NCBI GenBank assembly: GCA_017991555.1
Contig: JAGOQM010000007.1
Coordinates: 1 to 64,000, forward strand
Length of the DNA: 64,000 bases
Direction: 5' to 3'
DNA from: Neisseriaceae bacterium
Lineage (GTDB): Bacteria; Pseudomonadota; Gammaproteobacteria; Burkholderiales; Neisseriaceae
A program made the translations under genes and the position numbers. The notes under the pieces are model-generated. The model saw only the letters and a list, made by a program, of their open reading frames with translations. It did not search any database and was not told where the DNA came from. Shown here in pieces: positions 17,858-26,981 of this stretch; positions within the stretch are counted from its first letter, which is position 1, and each line of letters starts with the position of its first letter.

Positions 17858-19117
17858 ATGTCCCAAAAAAACTTAGACGAATGGTTGGCCTATTTTGAAA
17901 GCGTGCACCCAAGCACCATCGACATGGGCTTAAGCCGCGTAGAGGCGGTTCGCCAGCGTTTAAACCTGGTGCCCAAATGCCCCGTGATTACGGTGTCGGG
18001 CACCAATGGCAAAGGGTCTGTGTGTGCCTTTTTAAGTAAAATATACGCTTCGGCTGGTTTTAAGGTAGGCACCTTAACCAGCCCTCATTTATTGCGCTTT
18101 AATGAACGCATTGCGTTGAACACCGTGCCCGTGAGCGATGAAGAAATCGTCACCAGCCTAGAGCGTATTGAGGCTGCCCGTGGTGACGTGTCGTTAACCT
18201 ATTTTGAAATGAATGCGCTGGCCGCCGTGGACGTGTTTGACCGTGCCAAAGTCGACGTAATGGTCTTAGAAGTAGGGCTGGGTGGGCGCTTGGATGCGGT
18301 GAACGTGTTTGACGCCGACTGCGCCGTGGTGACCAGCGTGGACCTCGATCACCAAGCTTACCTAGGCGACACGGTCGAAGCCGTGGCCTTTGAAAAAGCG
18401 GGCATTTTCCGTGCCGGTAAGCCTGCCGTTTGCGGCCAAAATCCGGTGCCTGAATCGCTGGCGAAACACGCCGCCTCATTGGGCGTGCCGCTGTCGGTGT
18501 ATCAGCAAGACTTTGGCTACACCAAAATGGAACAGCAGTGGCGTTTTAGCATGGGTGAACGCAATCGCCATGCCTTGCCGCTGCCGGCCTTGCGTGGGCA
18601 GTATCAGCTGGCCAATGCCAGCTGTGCCTTGGCGGCGATTGAATTAATGCACGCTCAACTGCCGATCGACATTGGCGCGATCAAGCGGGGCCTGGTGGAA
18701 GTCACCAACCCTGGCCGCTTCCAAGTGTTGCCTGGGCGCCCCACCGTGGTGCTGGACGTGGGTCATAACCCGCATGCAGCGCGCGCCTTAGTGTCTAGCC
18801 TGCGTTTATTGCCCTACGCCGAAAAGCGCATTGCCGTGTTTGCCATGTTGGCCGATAAAGACATCGACAGCGTGATTGAACTCTGTAAAGGGGAATTTGA
18901 CGAATGGTATGTGGCTTCACTCACCGAAGAGCCGCGCGGTGCCAGCGCCGAGCTTTTGGTGCAAAAGCTGCATGATCATGGCGTGACCGAACTGAAAACG
19001 TTTGCCAACGTGGTTGAGGCCTATCAATCTGCTTTATCAAACGTCTCTGAAAATGATAGAATTACCGTGTTTGGCTCATTTTTTACCGTAGCAAAAGTTT
19101 TATCAATTAAAGGTTGA
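17858..19117 (+). CDS. folC: Bifunctional dihydrofolate synthase / folylpolyglutamate synthase
   Basis: A 419-residue Mur-ligase-type enzyme that adds glutamate to dihydropteroate and then further glutamates to folates. The ATP P-loop VSGTNGKGSV is at residues 46-55. Further family blocks are TSPHLLRFNERI, LEVGLGGRLDAVN (Mg2+ and substrate region) and VLDVGHNPHAARAL in the C-terminal domain. The length is normal. GGAG about 11 bases upstream supports the start. It heads a run folC - SPOR protein - cvpA - purF with gaps of only 3-30 bases, an arrangement common in betaproteobacteria. Confidence 0.95.
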   Translation: MSQKNLDEWLAYFESVHPSTIDMGLSRVEAVRQRLNLVPKCPVITVSGTNGKGSVCAFLSKIYASAGFKVGTLTSPHLLRFNERIALNTVPVSDEEIVTSLERIEAARGDVSLTYFEMNALAAVDVFDRAKVDVMVLEVGLGGRLDAVNVFDADCAVVTSVDLDHQAYLGDTVEAVAFEKAGIFRAGKPAVCGQNPVPESLAKHAASLGVPLSVYQQDFGYTKMEQQWRFSMGERNRHALPLPALRGQYQLANASCALAAIELMHAQLPIDIGAIKRGLVEVTNPGRFQVLPGRPTVVLDVGHNPHAARALVSSLRLLPYAEKRIAVFAMLADKDIDSVIELCKGEFDEWYVASLTEEPRGASAELLVQKLHDHGVTELKTFANVVEAYQSALSNVSENDRITVFGSFFTVAKVLSIKG

Positions 19118-19124
19118 TCTAAAT

Positions 19125-20000
19125 ATGGCTAAGAATAATGCGACTGAAGAATATGAAGCACTCAAGCGTAAAAACCGACGTCGTTTGATCGGCGCTTTGG
19201 TGATGGTGGTGGTGGCTGGGGTGATTTTCTGGCGAGTATTGGCCAGTGCGCCCAGCGACAGCGTTGACACCGAAGTGATTGCGATTCAAACCCCTGAAGG
19301 GCCCGCAACCGAAACCACGCCCGAAGTGCCCGTGGTGGACGATGAGGCTTTGGTAGACGAAGAGGGCGTGGCCCATCCGGATGACACCGCCGGCCTTGGC
19401 GTGGCGTTGCCGAACGAGGGTGAAGACGGCCAAACGGGTCAAGTCATTGAGCGGCCTTTGCCAAATGAGGGCATCCCCCCTACGGCACCGACAGAAGTGA
19501 CGCCGCCTGCGGTACAGCAGCCAACCACCCCCGCGGTGGTGACGCCGCCAACCGTGGTTAAGCCAGCAGAGCCGGTTCCGGCCAGGCCAGAACCCAAGCC
19601 ACAGCCTAAGCCAGTTGAAAAGCCCAAGCCGGTAGAAAAACCCAAACCGGTGCCACAGCCTAAACCGGTTGAGAAGCCGAAGCCGGTCGAAAAACCGAAG
19701 CCAGTCGAGCAGCCTAAACCAGCCGTACCCGCCAAACCTAATCCGCAAGACATTTTGGACGGCAAAGTTAACTTTGGCGAGGTCAGCATGGTGGTGCAGG
19801 TGGTGGCCTTGTCCGATAAGGCACGTGCCGATGAAGTGAAGCAGCGCCTGAGCGCCGCTGGTTTGCCTGCCTACGTGAGCAGTGGGGGCAACAATATTTC
19901 ACGCGTGCGGGTTGGGCCTTATAAAAATCGCGCCGATGCGGATCGCGCCGTGAACGAGCTTAAAAAACATGGTTTTAACGGCCTCGTGGTGAGCCAATAA
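19125..20000 (+). CDS. SPOR-domain cell-envelope protein (DedD/FtsN-like)
   Basis: A 291-residue bitopic inner-membrane protein. A basic cytoplasmic start (KRKNRRR) is followed by one transmembrane helix (about 21-41). An acidic then proline-rich periplasmic linker includes many copies of PKPVEKPKPV-type repeats (about 155-205). The last 75 residues form a SPOR domain (VQVVALSDKARADEVKQRL to the end) that binds denuded glycan at the division septum. It lies seven bases after folC and three before cvpA, the usual place of DedD in proteobacteria. The repeat linker could vary in length between strains. The exact role in division is inferred from the domain. Confidence 0.88.
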   Translation: MAKNNATEEYEALKRKNRRRLIGALVMVVVAGVIFWRVLASAPSDSVDTEVIAIQTPEGPATETTPEVPVVDDEALVDEEGVAHPDDTAGLGVALPNEGEDGQTGQVIERPLPNEGIPPTAPTEVTPPAVQQPTTPAVVTPPTVVKPAEPVPARPEPKPQPKPVEKPKPVEKPKPVPQPKPVEKPKPVEKPKPVEQPKPAVPAKPNPQDILDGKVNFGEVSMVVQVVALSDKARADEVKQRLSAAGLPAYVSSGGNNISRVRVGPYKNRADADRAVNELKKHGFNGLVVSQ

Positions 20001-20003
20001 ATC

Positions 20004-20492
20004 ATGACTTTATTTGACTATTTTGCCTTCATCATCATTGGCCTCAGTACCATGGTGGCCTTGATGCGAGGCGTAGTCGCTGAATTGGCTTCATTGGTGA
20101 CGTGGGTCGTGTCATTTCTAGTGGGGAAGGTGTTTGCCGTCCCGTTTGCTGAAGTGGCACTGCCCAATATTGATCCTCCAAATTTGCGCATTGCGCTGTC
20201 TTTTATTCTCTTGTTTTTTGTGGCTTGGATTGCTCAGTACTTCCTGCGTTCCTTTTTGACTTCGGCCATCAGTGCCCTTGGCCTTGGTGCCATTAACCGT
20301 TTGCTGGGCTTGGTTTTTGGCTTCGCGCGGGGGGTGTTGGTGATGGTGGTGATTGTGGGCGTGTGCGCATTTACTGAATTACCCAAGCAACCTGAATGGC
20401 AGGCGTCGTTGACGGCTCCGACATTCGAACTTCTGGTGAAGCAAACCCTACCGTATTTGCCAGAATCCCTAGCAGCAGAAGTCCCTTATTGA
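20004..20492 (+). CDS. cvpA: CvpA family membrane protein
   Basis: A 162-residue inner-membrane protein with four predicted hydrophobic helices. [11 protein letters not shown] at the start and [16 protein letters not shown] in the third helix region are the family's conserved parts. CvpA is required for colicin V production in E. coli and is linked to purine synthesis genes and envelope homeostasis. It lies directly between the SPOR gene and purF, the classic cvpA-purF pairing. Confidence 0.9.
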   Translation: MTLFDYFAFIIIGLSTMVALMRGVVAELASLVTWVVSFLVGKVFAVPFAEVALPNIDPPNLRIALSFILLFFVAWIAQYFLRSFLTSAISALGLGAINRLLGLVFGFARGVLVMVVIVGVCAFTELPKQPEWQASLTAPTFELLVKQTLPYLPESLAAEVPY

Positions 20493-20521
20493 CCTTCAAT
20501 TCATTGAACAGGAACCAACAA

Positions 20522-22039
20522 ATGTGCGGTATATTAGGTGTTGTCAGTCATAGTCCCGTCAATCAAACCCTGTATGATGGTTTGCAATTATTACAGCATC
20601 GTGGCCAAGATGCTGCTGGTATTGTGACCACTCACAACAATACGTTCCACATGCACAAAGGCAGCGGCATGGTGCAAGATGTGTTCCGCACCCGCAACAT
20701 GCGCAACCTAGTCGGCAACGCCGGCATTGCCCACGTGCGCTACCCCACTGCCGGCAGCGCCCAAAGCAGTGCCGAAGCGCAGCCGTTTTATGTTAACTCA
20801 CCGTTCGGCATTGTGTTGGCCCATAATGGCAACTTAACCAATACCGAAGAACTGTTCGAAAACATCTGCCACCGTGACCTGCGTCACATCAACACCAATT
20901 CTGATTCTGAAGTGTTACTCAATGTGTTTGCGCATGAGCTAGAACAGCAGGCCAGCGGCAAACACCTTACCATCGACAATATTTTTGACGCCGTGGCCGA
21001 ATTGCACAAGCGCGTGCGCGGTGCCTACGCCGTGGTGGCGATGATTGCTGGCTACGGGATTTTGGCATTTCGTGACCCCAATGGGATTCGTCCGCTGGTG
21101 TTGGGCCATCAAAAAATTGAGGGTAAAGACAGCTACGTGGTGAGCTCTGAGTCTGTGGCTTTGGACTGCTCGGGTTACAGCATCATGCGCGACGTGGCCG
21201 CCGGCGAAGCCGTGTTCATTTCGTTTGAGGGTGAGCTTCATGCCAAGCAGTGTGCGCAAAATCCAAAAATGGCGCCGTGCCTGTTTGAATACGTGTATTT
21301 TGCTCGCCCCGATTCGGTGTTAGACGGTATTTCCGTGTATCAAGCGCGCTTGAACATGGGCGTGACCCTGGCCGAAAAGGTGAAGCAAGAGCTGCCCATC
21401 GATGAGATCGACGTGGTGATGCCGATTCCCGACACCAGCCGCGCCAGCGCCTTGCAGCTGGCCGCTGCGTTGAACCTGCCGTATCGTGAAGGCTTCATTA
21501 AAAACCGTTACATTGGCCGTACTTTCATCATGCCGGGCCAGGCCGTGCGCCGTAAGTCGGTGCGTCAGAAGTTGAACCCAGTGGCGTGTGAGTTTGCCGG
21601 TAAAAACGTGCTGTTGGTGGATGATTCGATCGTTCGTGGCACCACCAGCCAAGAGATTGTGGAAATGGCCCGCATGGCTGGTGCGAAAAAGGTGTATTTT
21701 GCCTCGGCGGCGCCAGAAGTACGCTATCCGAACGTGTACGGCATCGACATGCCCACGCGCCAAGAGCTATTGGCCACCGGCCGCGACGTGGCGCAAATTG
21801 CCGCCAATATTTCTGCCGACGGGGTGGTGTTCCAAGACTTGGGCGCGCTGATTAAAGCCGTCCAGTTGGTGAATCCTGAAATCAAAGAGTTTGATACCTC
21901 TTGCTTTGATGGTCATTACGTGACCGGTGACATTGATGAAGCCTATTTGCAAAAGCTAGAAGCGCATCAGTTGAAGCTTAAAGCCAATACTGAGCCTGTT
22001 TCAGTGGGCATGGTTGACCACAATTTAAACGTGGGTTAA
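20522..22039 (+). CDS. purF: Amidophosphoribosyltransferase
   Basis: A 505-residue enzyme that makes 5-phosphoribosylamine from PRPP and glutamine, the first committed step of purine synthesis. The start at 22-base distance after cvpA was set at 20522 because the protein must begin MCGILGV: Cys2 becomes the N-terminal nucleophile of the class II glutaminase domain after Met removal. The phosphoribosyltransferase half has the PRPP loop [14 protein letters not shown]. The length is normal and no propeptide is present. It ends at a strong terminator. Confidence 0.97.
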   Translation: MCGILGVVSHSPVNQTLYDGLQLLQHRGQDAAGIVTTHNNTFHMHKGSGMVQDVFRTRNMRNLVGNAGIAHVRYPTAGSAQSSAEAQPFYVNSPFGIVLAHNGNLTNTEELFENICHRDLRHINTNSDSEVLLNVFAHELEQQASGKHLTIDNIFDAVAELHKRVRGAYAVVAMIAGYGILAFRDPNGIRPLVLGHQKIEGKDSYVVSSESVALDCSGYSIMRDVAAGEAVFISFEGELHAKQCAQNPKMAPCLFEYVYFARPDSVLDGISVYQARLNMGVTLAEKVKQELPIDEIDVVMPIPDTSRASALQLAAALNLPYREGFIKNRYIGRTFIMPGQAVRRKSVRQKLNPVACEFAGKNVLLVDDSIVRGTTSQEIVEMARMAGAKKVYFASAAPEVRYPNVYGIDMPTRQELLATGRDVAQIAANISADGVVFQDLGALIKAVQLVNPEIKEFDTSCFDGHYVTGDIDEAYLQKLEAHQLKLKANTEPVSVGMVDHNLNVG

Positions 22040-22054
22040 TCAAGTTGATGCAGC

Positions 22055-22085
22055 AAAAAGCCACGGCATGCCGTGGCTTTTTTTA
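22055..22085. terminator. Bidirectional terminator, purF / cyclase gene
   Basis: AAAAAGCCACGG (22055-22066) pairs with CCGTGGCTTTTT (22071-22082) around CATG, with T-runs in both readings. It separates purF (plus) from the minus-strand cyclase gene. Confidence 0.92.
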
Positions 22086-22096
22086 TGGGCCAACGC

Positions 22097-23089
22097 CTAT
22101 TTTTTCAAGGGCATTGCCAGCGGCCGTAGCGGGGCCGCATCGCCACCGCGAATTTTCAGGGGGCTGCCAATAAAGGCAAATTCATACACCCTGTCTTGCG
22201 CCAGCTCATCTAGGTCCACCAATTCAATGATGGGCACGCCTTGCTGAGCCAGTAGGTAAGTGTGTAGCGGCACATAGTCATCGGCCACCTCAGAAGGGAA
22301 GGCCTCAAAGCTGAGGTTGTCGGCGCCCAGAATCATGGCGCCGCCTTCTTCAACCAAATAGCGGGCCGCGTCTAGGCCCATGCCCGGCGGTTTATTCATG
22401 TAGGCCTGAGGGTTGTCGTACAGGCTCATGCGGCCGGTGCGAATCAGCACGATGTCGCCGGTTTTTAGGCTGACGCCCTGTTTTTTTAAGGCTGCCTGTA
22501 GGTCTTGGCGGGTGATGCGGTATTCGTCCGGCAGCATCTTGAGGCCCTTGCTGGTGGCCACGTCAATCAACACCCCGCGCGCCACGAGGGGTGGGAATTT
22601 CTCAATGCCGGTGACCTTCCAACCGCGGTCGCCTAAGTGTTCGTCGGCGCTAAAGCCATTGTAAATCTTGCCGTCGATGCCAAAGTGATTGAGGGCGTCG
22701 ATGTGGGTGCCGGTGTGGCTGTACATGGAAAAGGCGGTTCCGGTATAGCTGCGGGTTTGGTTCATTTGCTCGCCCACGCCCATCGGGTCGTCTACCACAG
22801 TGCCGCGTGGGGTGTGGGTCATCCAAAACTGATAGTGAGGGTCGCCCGCCGCCTGCCAGCTGGGCATGCCCAGATAATAATCGGTGGCTAGGTCGTAGAC
22901 CTTGCTGGCGTCGACCTGAGTCATGATGCTGGCGCGCGAGGCGTCTGTGATCAAGTTAAGGCGGCCAATTTCATCCTTTGGCCCCCAAGGGCTAACGCCC
23001 ACTTGCTGGGGCGCTTGGGCATAAGCATTGAGGCTGAGGCTGGCGGCCAAACACAGGGCCAAAAGTTTGGGGTTTAACATACGTGGCAT
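22097..23089 (-). CDS. Exported cyclase-family metalloenzyme (kynurenine formamidase-like)
   Basis: A 330-residue protein with a signal peptide ending near AYAQ (residue 25), so it is probably periplasmic. The metal-binding signature HTGTHIDALNH (H125, H129, D131, H135) identifies the putative cyclase family (PF04199), which includes bacterial kynurenine formamidase KynB and isatin hydrolase. KynB itself is cytoplasmic and shorter; this exported longer form is a different branch whose substrate is not known. ATG codons at 23089 and 23080 are both possible starts. It follows the pirin gene by 57 bases on the same strand and is likely co-transcribed. Confidence 0.82.
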   Translation of the reverse strand: MPRMLNPKLLALCLAASLSLNAYAQAPQQVGVSPWGPKDEIGRLNLITDASRASIMTQVDASKVYDLATDYYLGMPSWQAAGDPHYQFWMTHTPRGTVVDDPMGVGEQMNQTRSYTGTAFSMYSHTGTHIDALNHFGIDGKIYNGFSADEHLGDRGWKVTGIEKFPPLVARGVLIDVATSKGLKMLPDEYRITRQDLQAALKKQGVSLKTGDIVLIRTGRMSLYDNPQAYMNKPPGMGLDAARYLVEEGGAMILGADNLSFEAFPSEVADDYVPLHTYLLAQQGVPIIELVDLDELAQDRVYEFAFIGSPLKIRGGDAAPLRPLAMPLKK

Positions 23090-23146
23090 GGACGCTACTT
23101 TCTTTGATGTGGGTGTGTAAAAGGGCGTGTCGGGCTCTAAGGCCTT

Positions 23147-23965
23147 TTAATTGAAACGCCCAGCGTGGAAATCGTCAAAGGCCTGATGAATGTCGGCTTC
23201 GGTGTTCATCACAAAGGGGCCGTACTGCACCATGGGCTCGTCGATGCGGGCGCCATGAACCACCAGCACCTCGGCGTCTTTGCTGGCCTGTAGGCTAAGG
23301 GTGGTGCCGCTGCTTAACACGCCTAGTTTTTGGGCACCTAAGGTGTGGGCGCCAATGGTGGCCTCTCCGCTTAAAACATAAACCAGGCCAGTGTCGTGCT
23401 CTGGCAGGGTAAAGCGTTCGGTGTCGGCCTGATCGAATTGAACAAAATACAGGCCAGGCTGGGTGTGCTCGGGCTTAAATGGGGTTTTTTGCCCCGCCAG
23501 CTCGCCGGCGATGACGCGGATGCTGTTGCCCGCGGCGGTTTGGGTGCGCTCGGTGGGGTAGTCGACATAGTCGGGGGCTAAGGTTTTAAGGGCTTTGGGC
23601 ACGTTGAGCCAAAACTGCATGCCGCGCATTTTGCCTTCGCTTTGGGCTGGCATTTCGCTGTGAATGATGCCGCTGCCGGTGCGCATCCATTGCACGCCGT
23701 TGTCGGTGATGACGCCTTTGTTGCCGGTGCTGTCCTCGTGGGTCATGCTGCCGTTGAGCATAAAGGTGATGGTGTCAAAACCACGGTGTGGGTGGGCAGG
23801 GAAGCCGGCAATGTAGTCATCGGCAACGTCGGAGCCGAATTCATCCAGCATCACAAAAGGGTTAGTGTAGACATAGGCCTGGCTGGAAAACACGCGCTGT
23901 AATTTCACCCCAGCGCCATCCTCGGCGGGTTGGGCGGTTAAAACGGTACGAATGTGGCGGTTCAT
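23147..23965 (-). CDS. Pirin-family bicupin protein
   Basis: A 272-residue cytoplasmic protein of two cupin domains. The N-terminal cupin carries the iron ligands seen as H58 and H60 (FPAHPHRGFDTITF) and H102 and E104 (GIIHSEMP). The C-terminal cupin starts near residue 170 and lacks such ligands. Family members include YhhW, which has quercetin 2,3-dioxygenase activity in vitro, and pirins with redox-linked regulatory roles. The physiological substrate is unknown. The gene precedes the exported cyclase in an apparent two-gene unit. Confidence 0.9.
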   Translation of the reverse strand: MNRHIRTVLTAQPAEDGAGVKLQRVFSSQAYVYTNPFVMLDEFGSDVADDYIAGFPAHPHRGFDTITFMLNGSMTHEDSTGNKGVITDNGVQWMRTGSGIIHSEMPAQSEGKMRGMQFWLNVPKALKTLAPDYVDYPTERTQTAAGNSIRVIAGELAGQKTPFKPEHTQPGLYFVQFDQADTERFTLPEHDTGLVYVLSGEATIGAHTLGAQKLGVLSSGTTLSLQASKDAEVLVVHGARIDEPMVQYGPFVMNTEADIHQAFDDFHAGRFN

Positions 23966-24130
23966 GATGCACTCCTGCGTTATTTAATAGTCTGAGTTTA
24001 TTGTAATGGTAATTTTGATTGTTTTGGTTGAAATGATTCGATGACATTGATGCAAGAATTTCATGCGATGTAGGGCCGCGTCAGGGCCAGCGTCAGAATG
24101 GTGTTGAGGCGGTTAGGAGGGATTATGGCC

Positions 24131-24162
24131 ACAAAAAAACCCGTCTGCTGGAGACGGGTTTT
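24131..24162 (-). terminator. Terminator of the endopeptidase gene
   Basis: AACCCGTCT (24138-24146) pairs with AGACGGGTT (24152-24160), followed on the minus strand by a T-run. It sits just past the stop of the minus-strand gene starting at 25150. Confidence 0.9.
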
Positions 24163-24184
24163 GTCGATGAGGGGTTGGCTTGCC

Positions 24185-25150
24185 TTAAAGGCTCTTTTGC
24201 TGGCTTACCCAAGACTGGATGGCTTTGGCGTCGGTCACGCGGGTGGCCGATGTCGAAGAGTTCAGCAGCACGATGATCAGTGGCTGATTGGCCACGTTGG
24301 CGTGTAGTACCATGCCACGGCCTGATTCACGAATGTAGCCGGTTTTTTGCAGGTCGATTTTCCAAACGCCTTCACGCACTAGGGCATTACTGTTGGCGTA
24401 GTTTAGGGTACGGCCATTGGCGGCCTGTACCACACCCTTGGTGTCGGTGCTGTTAAAGCGAATCGCCGGGTAGTTGTAAGCATGCTTCACCAGCAGGGCC
24501 AGGTCAGCCGCGGTAGACACATTGCGCTTGTCTAAGCCGGTTGGGTCGTAGAAAACGGTGTTGTACATGCCCAAGGCGCGGACCTTTTGGTTCATCTTTT
24601 GAATAAACTCAGGCAGGCCGCCGTCAAAGGTGGTGCGGGCTAAGGCGTGTGAAGCACGGTTTTCACTGCTCATCAACGACAGGTGCAGCAGCTCTGAGCG
24701 CGGTAAGGTGGTGCCAATGGCCAGGCGGCTAGAGGTGCCTTTAACGCGGTCAATTTCTGCATCGGTAATGGTAATGGGTTTGCTCATGTCGACCTTAGCG
24801 TCTAGGAAGACCAGCGACGTCACCAGTTTAGAGATGGACGCAATGGGCATCACCTGAGTGGCGTTTTTTTCATACAGCACCTCACCGGTTCTGCTGTTCA
24901 TCACCAAGGCCGCGCGTGAATGCAATGCTAGGTTGGCCATGGCGCTGTTGCCGTTGTAAGAGGGGTCGAGGAACTCGGCAATCCGATCAGAAGACGGATT
25001 GGCCTGGAAATTTTGTTCTAAGAACTGACCTAATAGGTCTAAGTCATCATCGGTGGTGTCAGCAAAGGCTGGCACGCTTAAGGATAGGCTTAGTCCGAGT
25101 AGTAAGGTCGAGCACACTTTGGTGCTGTACTGCAAAAGTGATCGAGTCAT
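24185..25150 (-). CDS. pbpG: D-alanyl-D-alanine endopeptidase (PBP7/8 type)
   Basis: A 321-residue periplasmic low-molecular-weight penicillin-binding protein that cleaves cross-links in peptidoglycan. The signal peptide ends at PAFA (residue 30). The three active-site motifs are present: S105-I-S-K108, S162-E-N164 and K269-T-G271. There is no C-terminal amphipathic anchor of the PBP5 type, which favours PBP7. The start is uncertain: ATG codons at 25162, 25156 and 25150 all lead into the signal peptide, and none has a strong ribosome binding site. The gene is monocistronic with a clear terminator. Confidence 0.9.
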   Translation of the reverse strand: MTRSLLQYSTKVCSTLLLGLSLSLSVPAFADTTDDDLDLLGQFLEQNFQANPSSDRIAEFLDPSYNGNSAMANLALHSRAALVMNSRTGEVLYEKNATQVMPIASISKLVTSLVFLDAKVDMSKPITITDAEIDRVKGTSSRLAIGTTLPRSELLHLSLMSSENRASHALARTTFDGGLPEFIQKMNQKVRALGMYNTVFYDPTGLDKRNVSTAADLALLVKHAYNYPAIRFNSTDTKGVVQAANGRTLNYANSNALVREGVWKIDLQKTGYIRESGRGMVLHANVANQPLIIVLLNSSTSATRVTDAKAIQSWVSQQKSL

Positions 25151-25731
25151 TGGCATGCCCATATAGAAAGAGGGACCCACACGCGTTGCCTCTGCTACCT
25201 GAGGGGTAAGGGCGGTGGTGCAAGTCACCTAGGTTAAGTCGTTAAACGAGTCAGTGGCGGTTTAACCGTAGAAGGCCGAGATGAAAACGGGCGTCACGTC
25301 ATTTTTAAGGTGACGAATGCGCAGGCATCATCTTAAAAATAACCAGCAGTACGACATCATACTAATAGGCTAAAAAAATATTGGCAATAATAATCCTATT
25401 ATTTTACCGTTTTTTACACCCTAGGCCTAGCATGAATGGGCGTAACCCAATAAGGACATTTATTTTGTCCGTTGGTTCCTTAATGTGTTTTTTTTACACA
25501 TTATGCTTTAGAAGTGAAGGGTTAGGCTTATTCTTAGCTGATATGGGAGATTATGCAAGAATAAAAAGCATAAAGTGAGATTTGTGTGGCTTTATGATCG
25601 TTTTAATGCTGATTTTCTTGTATGATTTAAGGTTCTGATTTGCCTTGACCCGCCGTGCTCGGCTGGGCAAGGCAAGCAGCCTGAGCGAGACATTTTGACT
25701 AAATCATAACCAATAGACTGAAGAGAGCCGC
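25151..25731. other. AT-rich intergenic region between pbpG and argD
   Basis: A 580-base divergent gap. It contains an inverted repeat CGTCAC (25292-25297) / GTGACG (25310-25315) in the probable pbpG leader. From about 25360 to 25630 follows a stretch clearly richer in A/T than its surroundings. A 65-codon frame at 25381-25578 has a TTG start and no ribosome binding site and is not accepted as a gene. TATGAT at 25621-25626 could be the argD -10 element, but no good -35 is seen. Confidence 0.4.
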
Positions 25732-26916
25732 ATGAATAACTATTTGACCCCGAATTTTTCTTTTGCCCCTATGGTGCCCGATCGTGGCTTGGGTAGTCGC
25801 GTTTGGGATACCGAGGGCCGCGAGTATGTTGACCTAGCGGGGGGGATTGCGGTCAACGCTTTGGGTCATGCTCACCCCGTCTTAATCGAGGCCTTAACGG
25901 CTCAGGCGCACAAGCTGTGGCACGTGTCTAATATTTACACCACCGAGCCGGCTCAGGCGTTGGCCCAGGCCTTGGTGTCAAACACCTTCGCGGACAAAGT
26001 GTTTTTCGCCAACTCTGGCGCAGAGGCCAATGAGGCGGCGTTTAAACTGGCGCGTAAATATGCCTTTGATCATTATGGCCCAGAAAAAAATGAAATCATT
26101 GCCTGTGTGAACGGCTTTCACGGCCGTACTTTGTTTACCGTCAGCGTGGGCGGTCAGCCTAAGTATCAAGAAGGTTTTGCGCCCTTGCCAGGCGGTATTA
26201 AACACGTTGATTTTAACGACGTAGCGGCGCTTAAGGCGGCCGTCAGCGACAAAACCTGTGCCATTGTGTTAGAGCCGGTTCAGGGCGAAAGCGGCGTGTT
26301 GCCGGCTTCGCAAGCCTTTATGCAGGCCGCGCGCGACCTATGCGACCAACACAATGCGCTGTTGGTTTTGGACGAAGTGCAAACCGGCATGGGCCGTACT
26401 GGTGCCTTATACGCTTATGAAGCCTATGGCATTCAGCCAGACATTTTAAGCACGGCCAAAGCGTTGGGTTCGGGCTTTCCATTGGCGGCCATGTTGACCA
26501 CCGATAAAGTGGCCCCAAGCCTAAGCGCCGGCTCGCACGGGACGACTTTTGGCGGCAACCCTCTGGCCTGTGCGGTCGGTTTGGCGGCGTTTAACCTGAT
26601 TAACAGCCCCGAAACCATGGCCAACGTGGCCAAGCAAAGCGAGGCGCTGATGGCCGACCTACGCGCCATTGGCACCGACACCGGCGTGTTTTCCGAAGTG
26701 CGTGGCCAAGGCTTGTTGATTGGCTGCGTGTTGAGTGAAGCGTATGCGGCCCGTTTGGGCGACATTAGCCAAGCCGCGCTGAGCCAAGGCCTCATGGTGT
26801 TAAAAGCGGGCAGCAACGTATTGCGCCTAGCCCCTAGCCTGTTGTTAACCGATGAAGACCGCATCGAAGCGATGAAGCGCTTGCGTGCGGCGATTCAGCA
26901 ACTGCTGGCGGCTTAA
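25732..26916 (+). CDS. argD: Acetylornithine aminotransferase
   Basis: A 394-residue class III PLP-dependent aminotransferase that converts N-acetylglutamate semialdehyde to N-acetylornithine in arginine synthesis, and may also act on succinyldiaminopimelate in lysine synthesis. NSGAEANEAAFKLAR (94-108), LVLDEVQTGMGRTG with Asp214, and the PLP lysine K243 in STAKALGSGF are intact. The length is typical. pheA follows 65 bases later on the same strand. AstC-type or ornithine aminotransferase is less likely, but the family members are hard to separate by eye. Confidence 0.9.
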   Translation: MNNYLTPNFSFAPMVPDRGLGSRVWDTEGREYVDLAGGIAVNALGHAHPVLIEALTAQAHKLWHVSNIYTTEPAQALAQALVSNTFADKVFFANSGAEANEAAFKLARKYAFDHYGPEKNEIIACVNGFHGRTLFTVSVGGQPKYQEGFAPLPGGIKHVDFNDVAALKAAVSDKTCAIVLEPVQGESGVLPASQAFMQAARDLCDQHNALLVLDEVQTGMGRTGALYAYEAYGIQPDILSTAKALGSGFPLAAMLTTDKVAPSLSAGSHGTTFGGNPLACAVGLAAFNLINSPETMANVAKQSEALMADLRAIGTDTGVFSEVRGQGLLIGCVLSEAYAARLGDISQAALSQGLMVLKAGSNVLRLAPSLLLTDEDRIEAMKRLRAAIQQLLAA

Positions 26917-26981
26917 GGCATGAATTACTTACCACAGCGCCGATGGCGTCAGAATACATAAAAAAGATAAAGGAATAGGCT

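Noticed and set aside
19119..19748. 209-residue minus-strand frame opposite the SPOR gene, rich in Arg/Leu/Phe/Trp repeats
   Set aside because: It is the antisense reading of the Pro/Lys repeat linker and acidic region of the plus-strand gene; no ribosome binding site and no family.
25381..25578. 65-codon frame with TTG start in the argD upstream region
   Set aside because: No ribosome binding site, AT-rich composition that favours chance hydrophobic codons, and no recognisable family.
26920..26961. 13-codon frame (MNYLPQRRWRQNT) between argD and pheA as an attenuator leader
   Set aside because: It has no phenylalanine codons and no terminator structure follows it before pheA.
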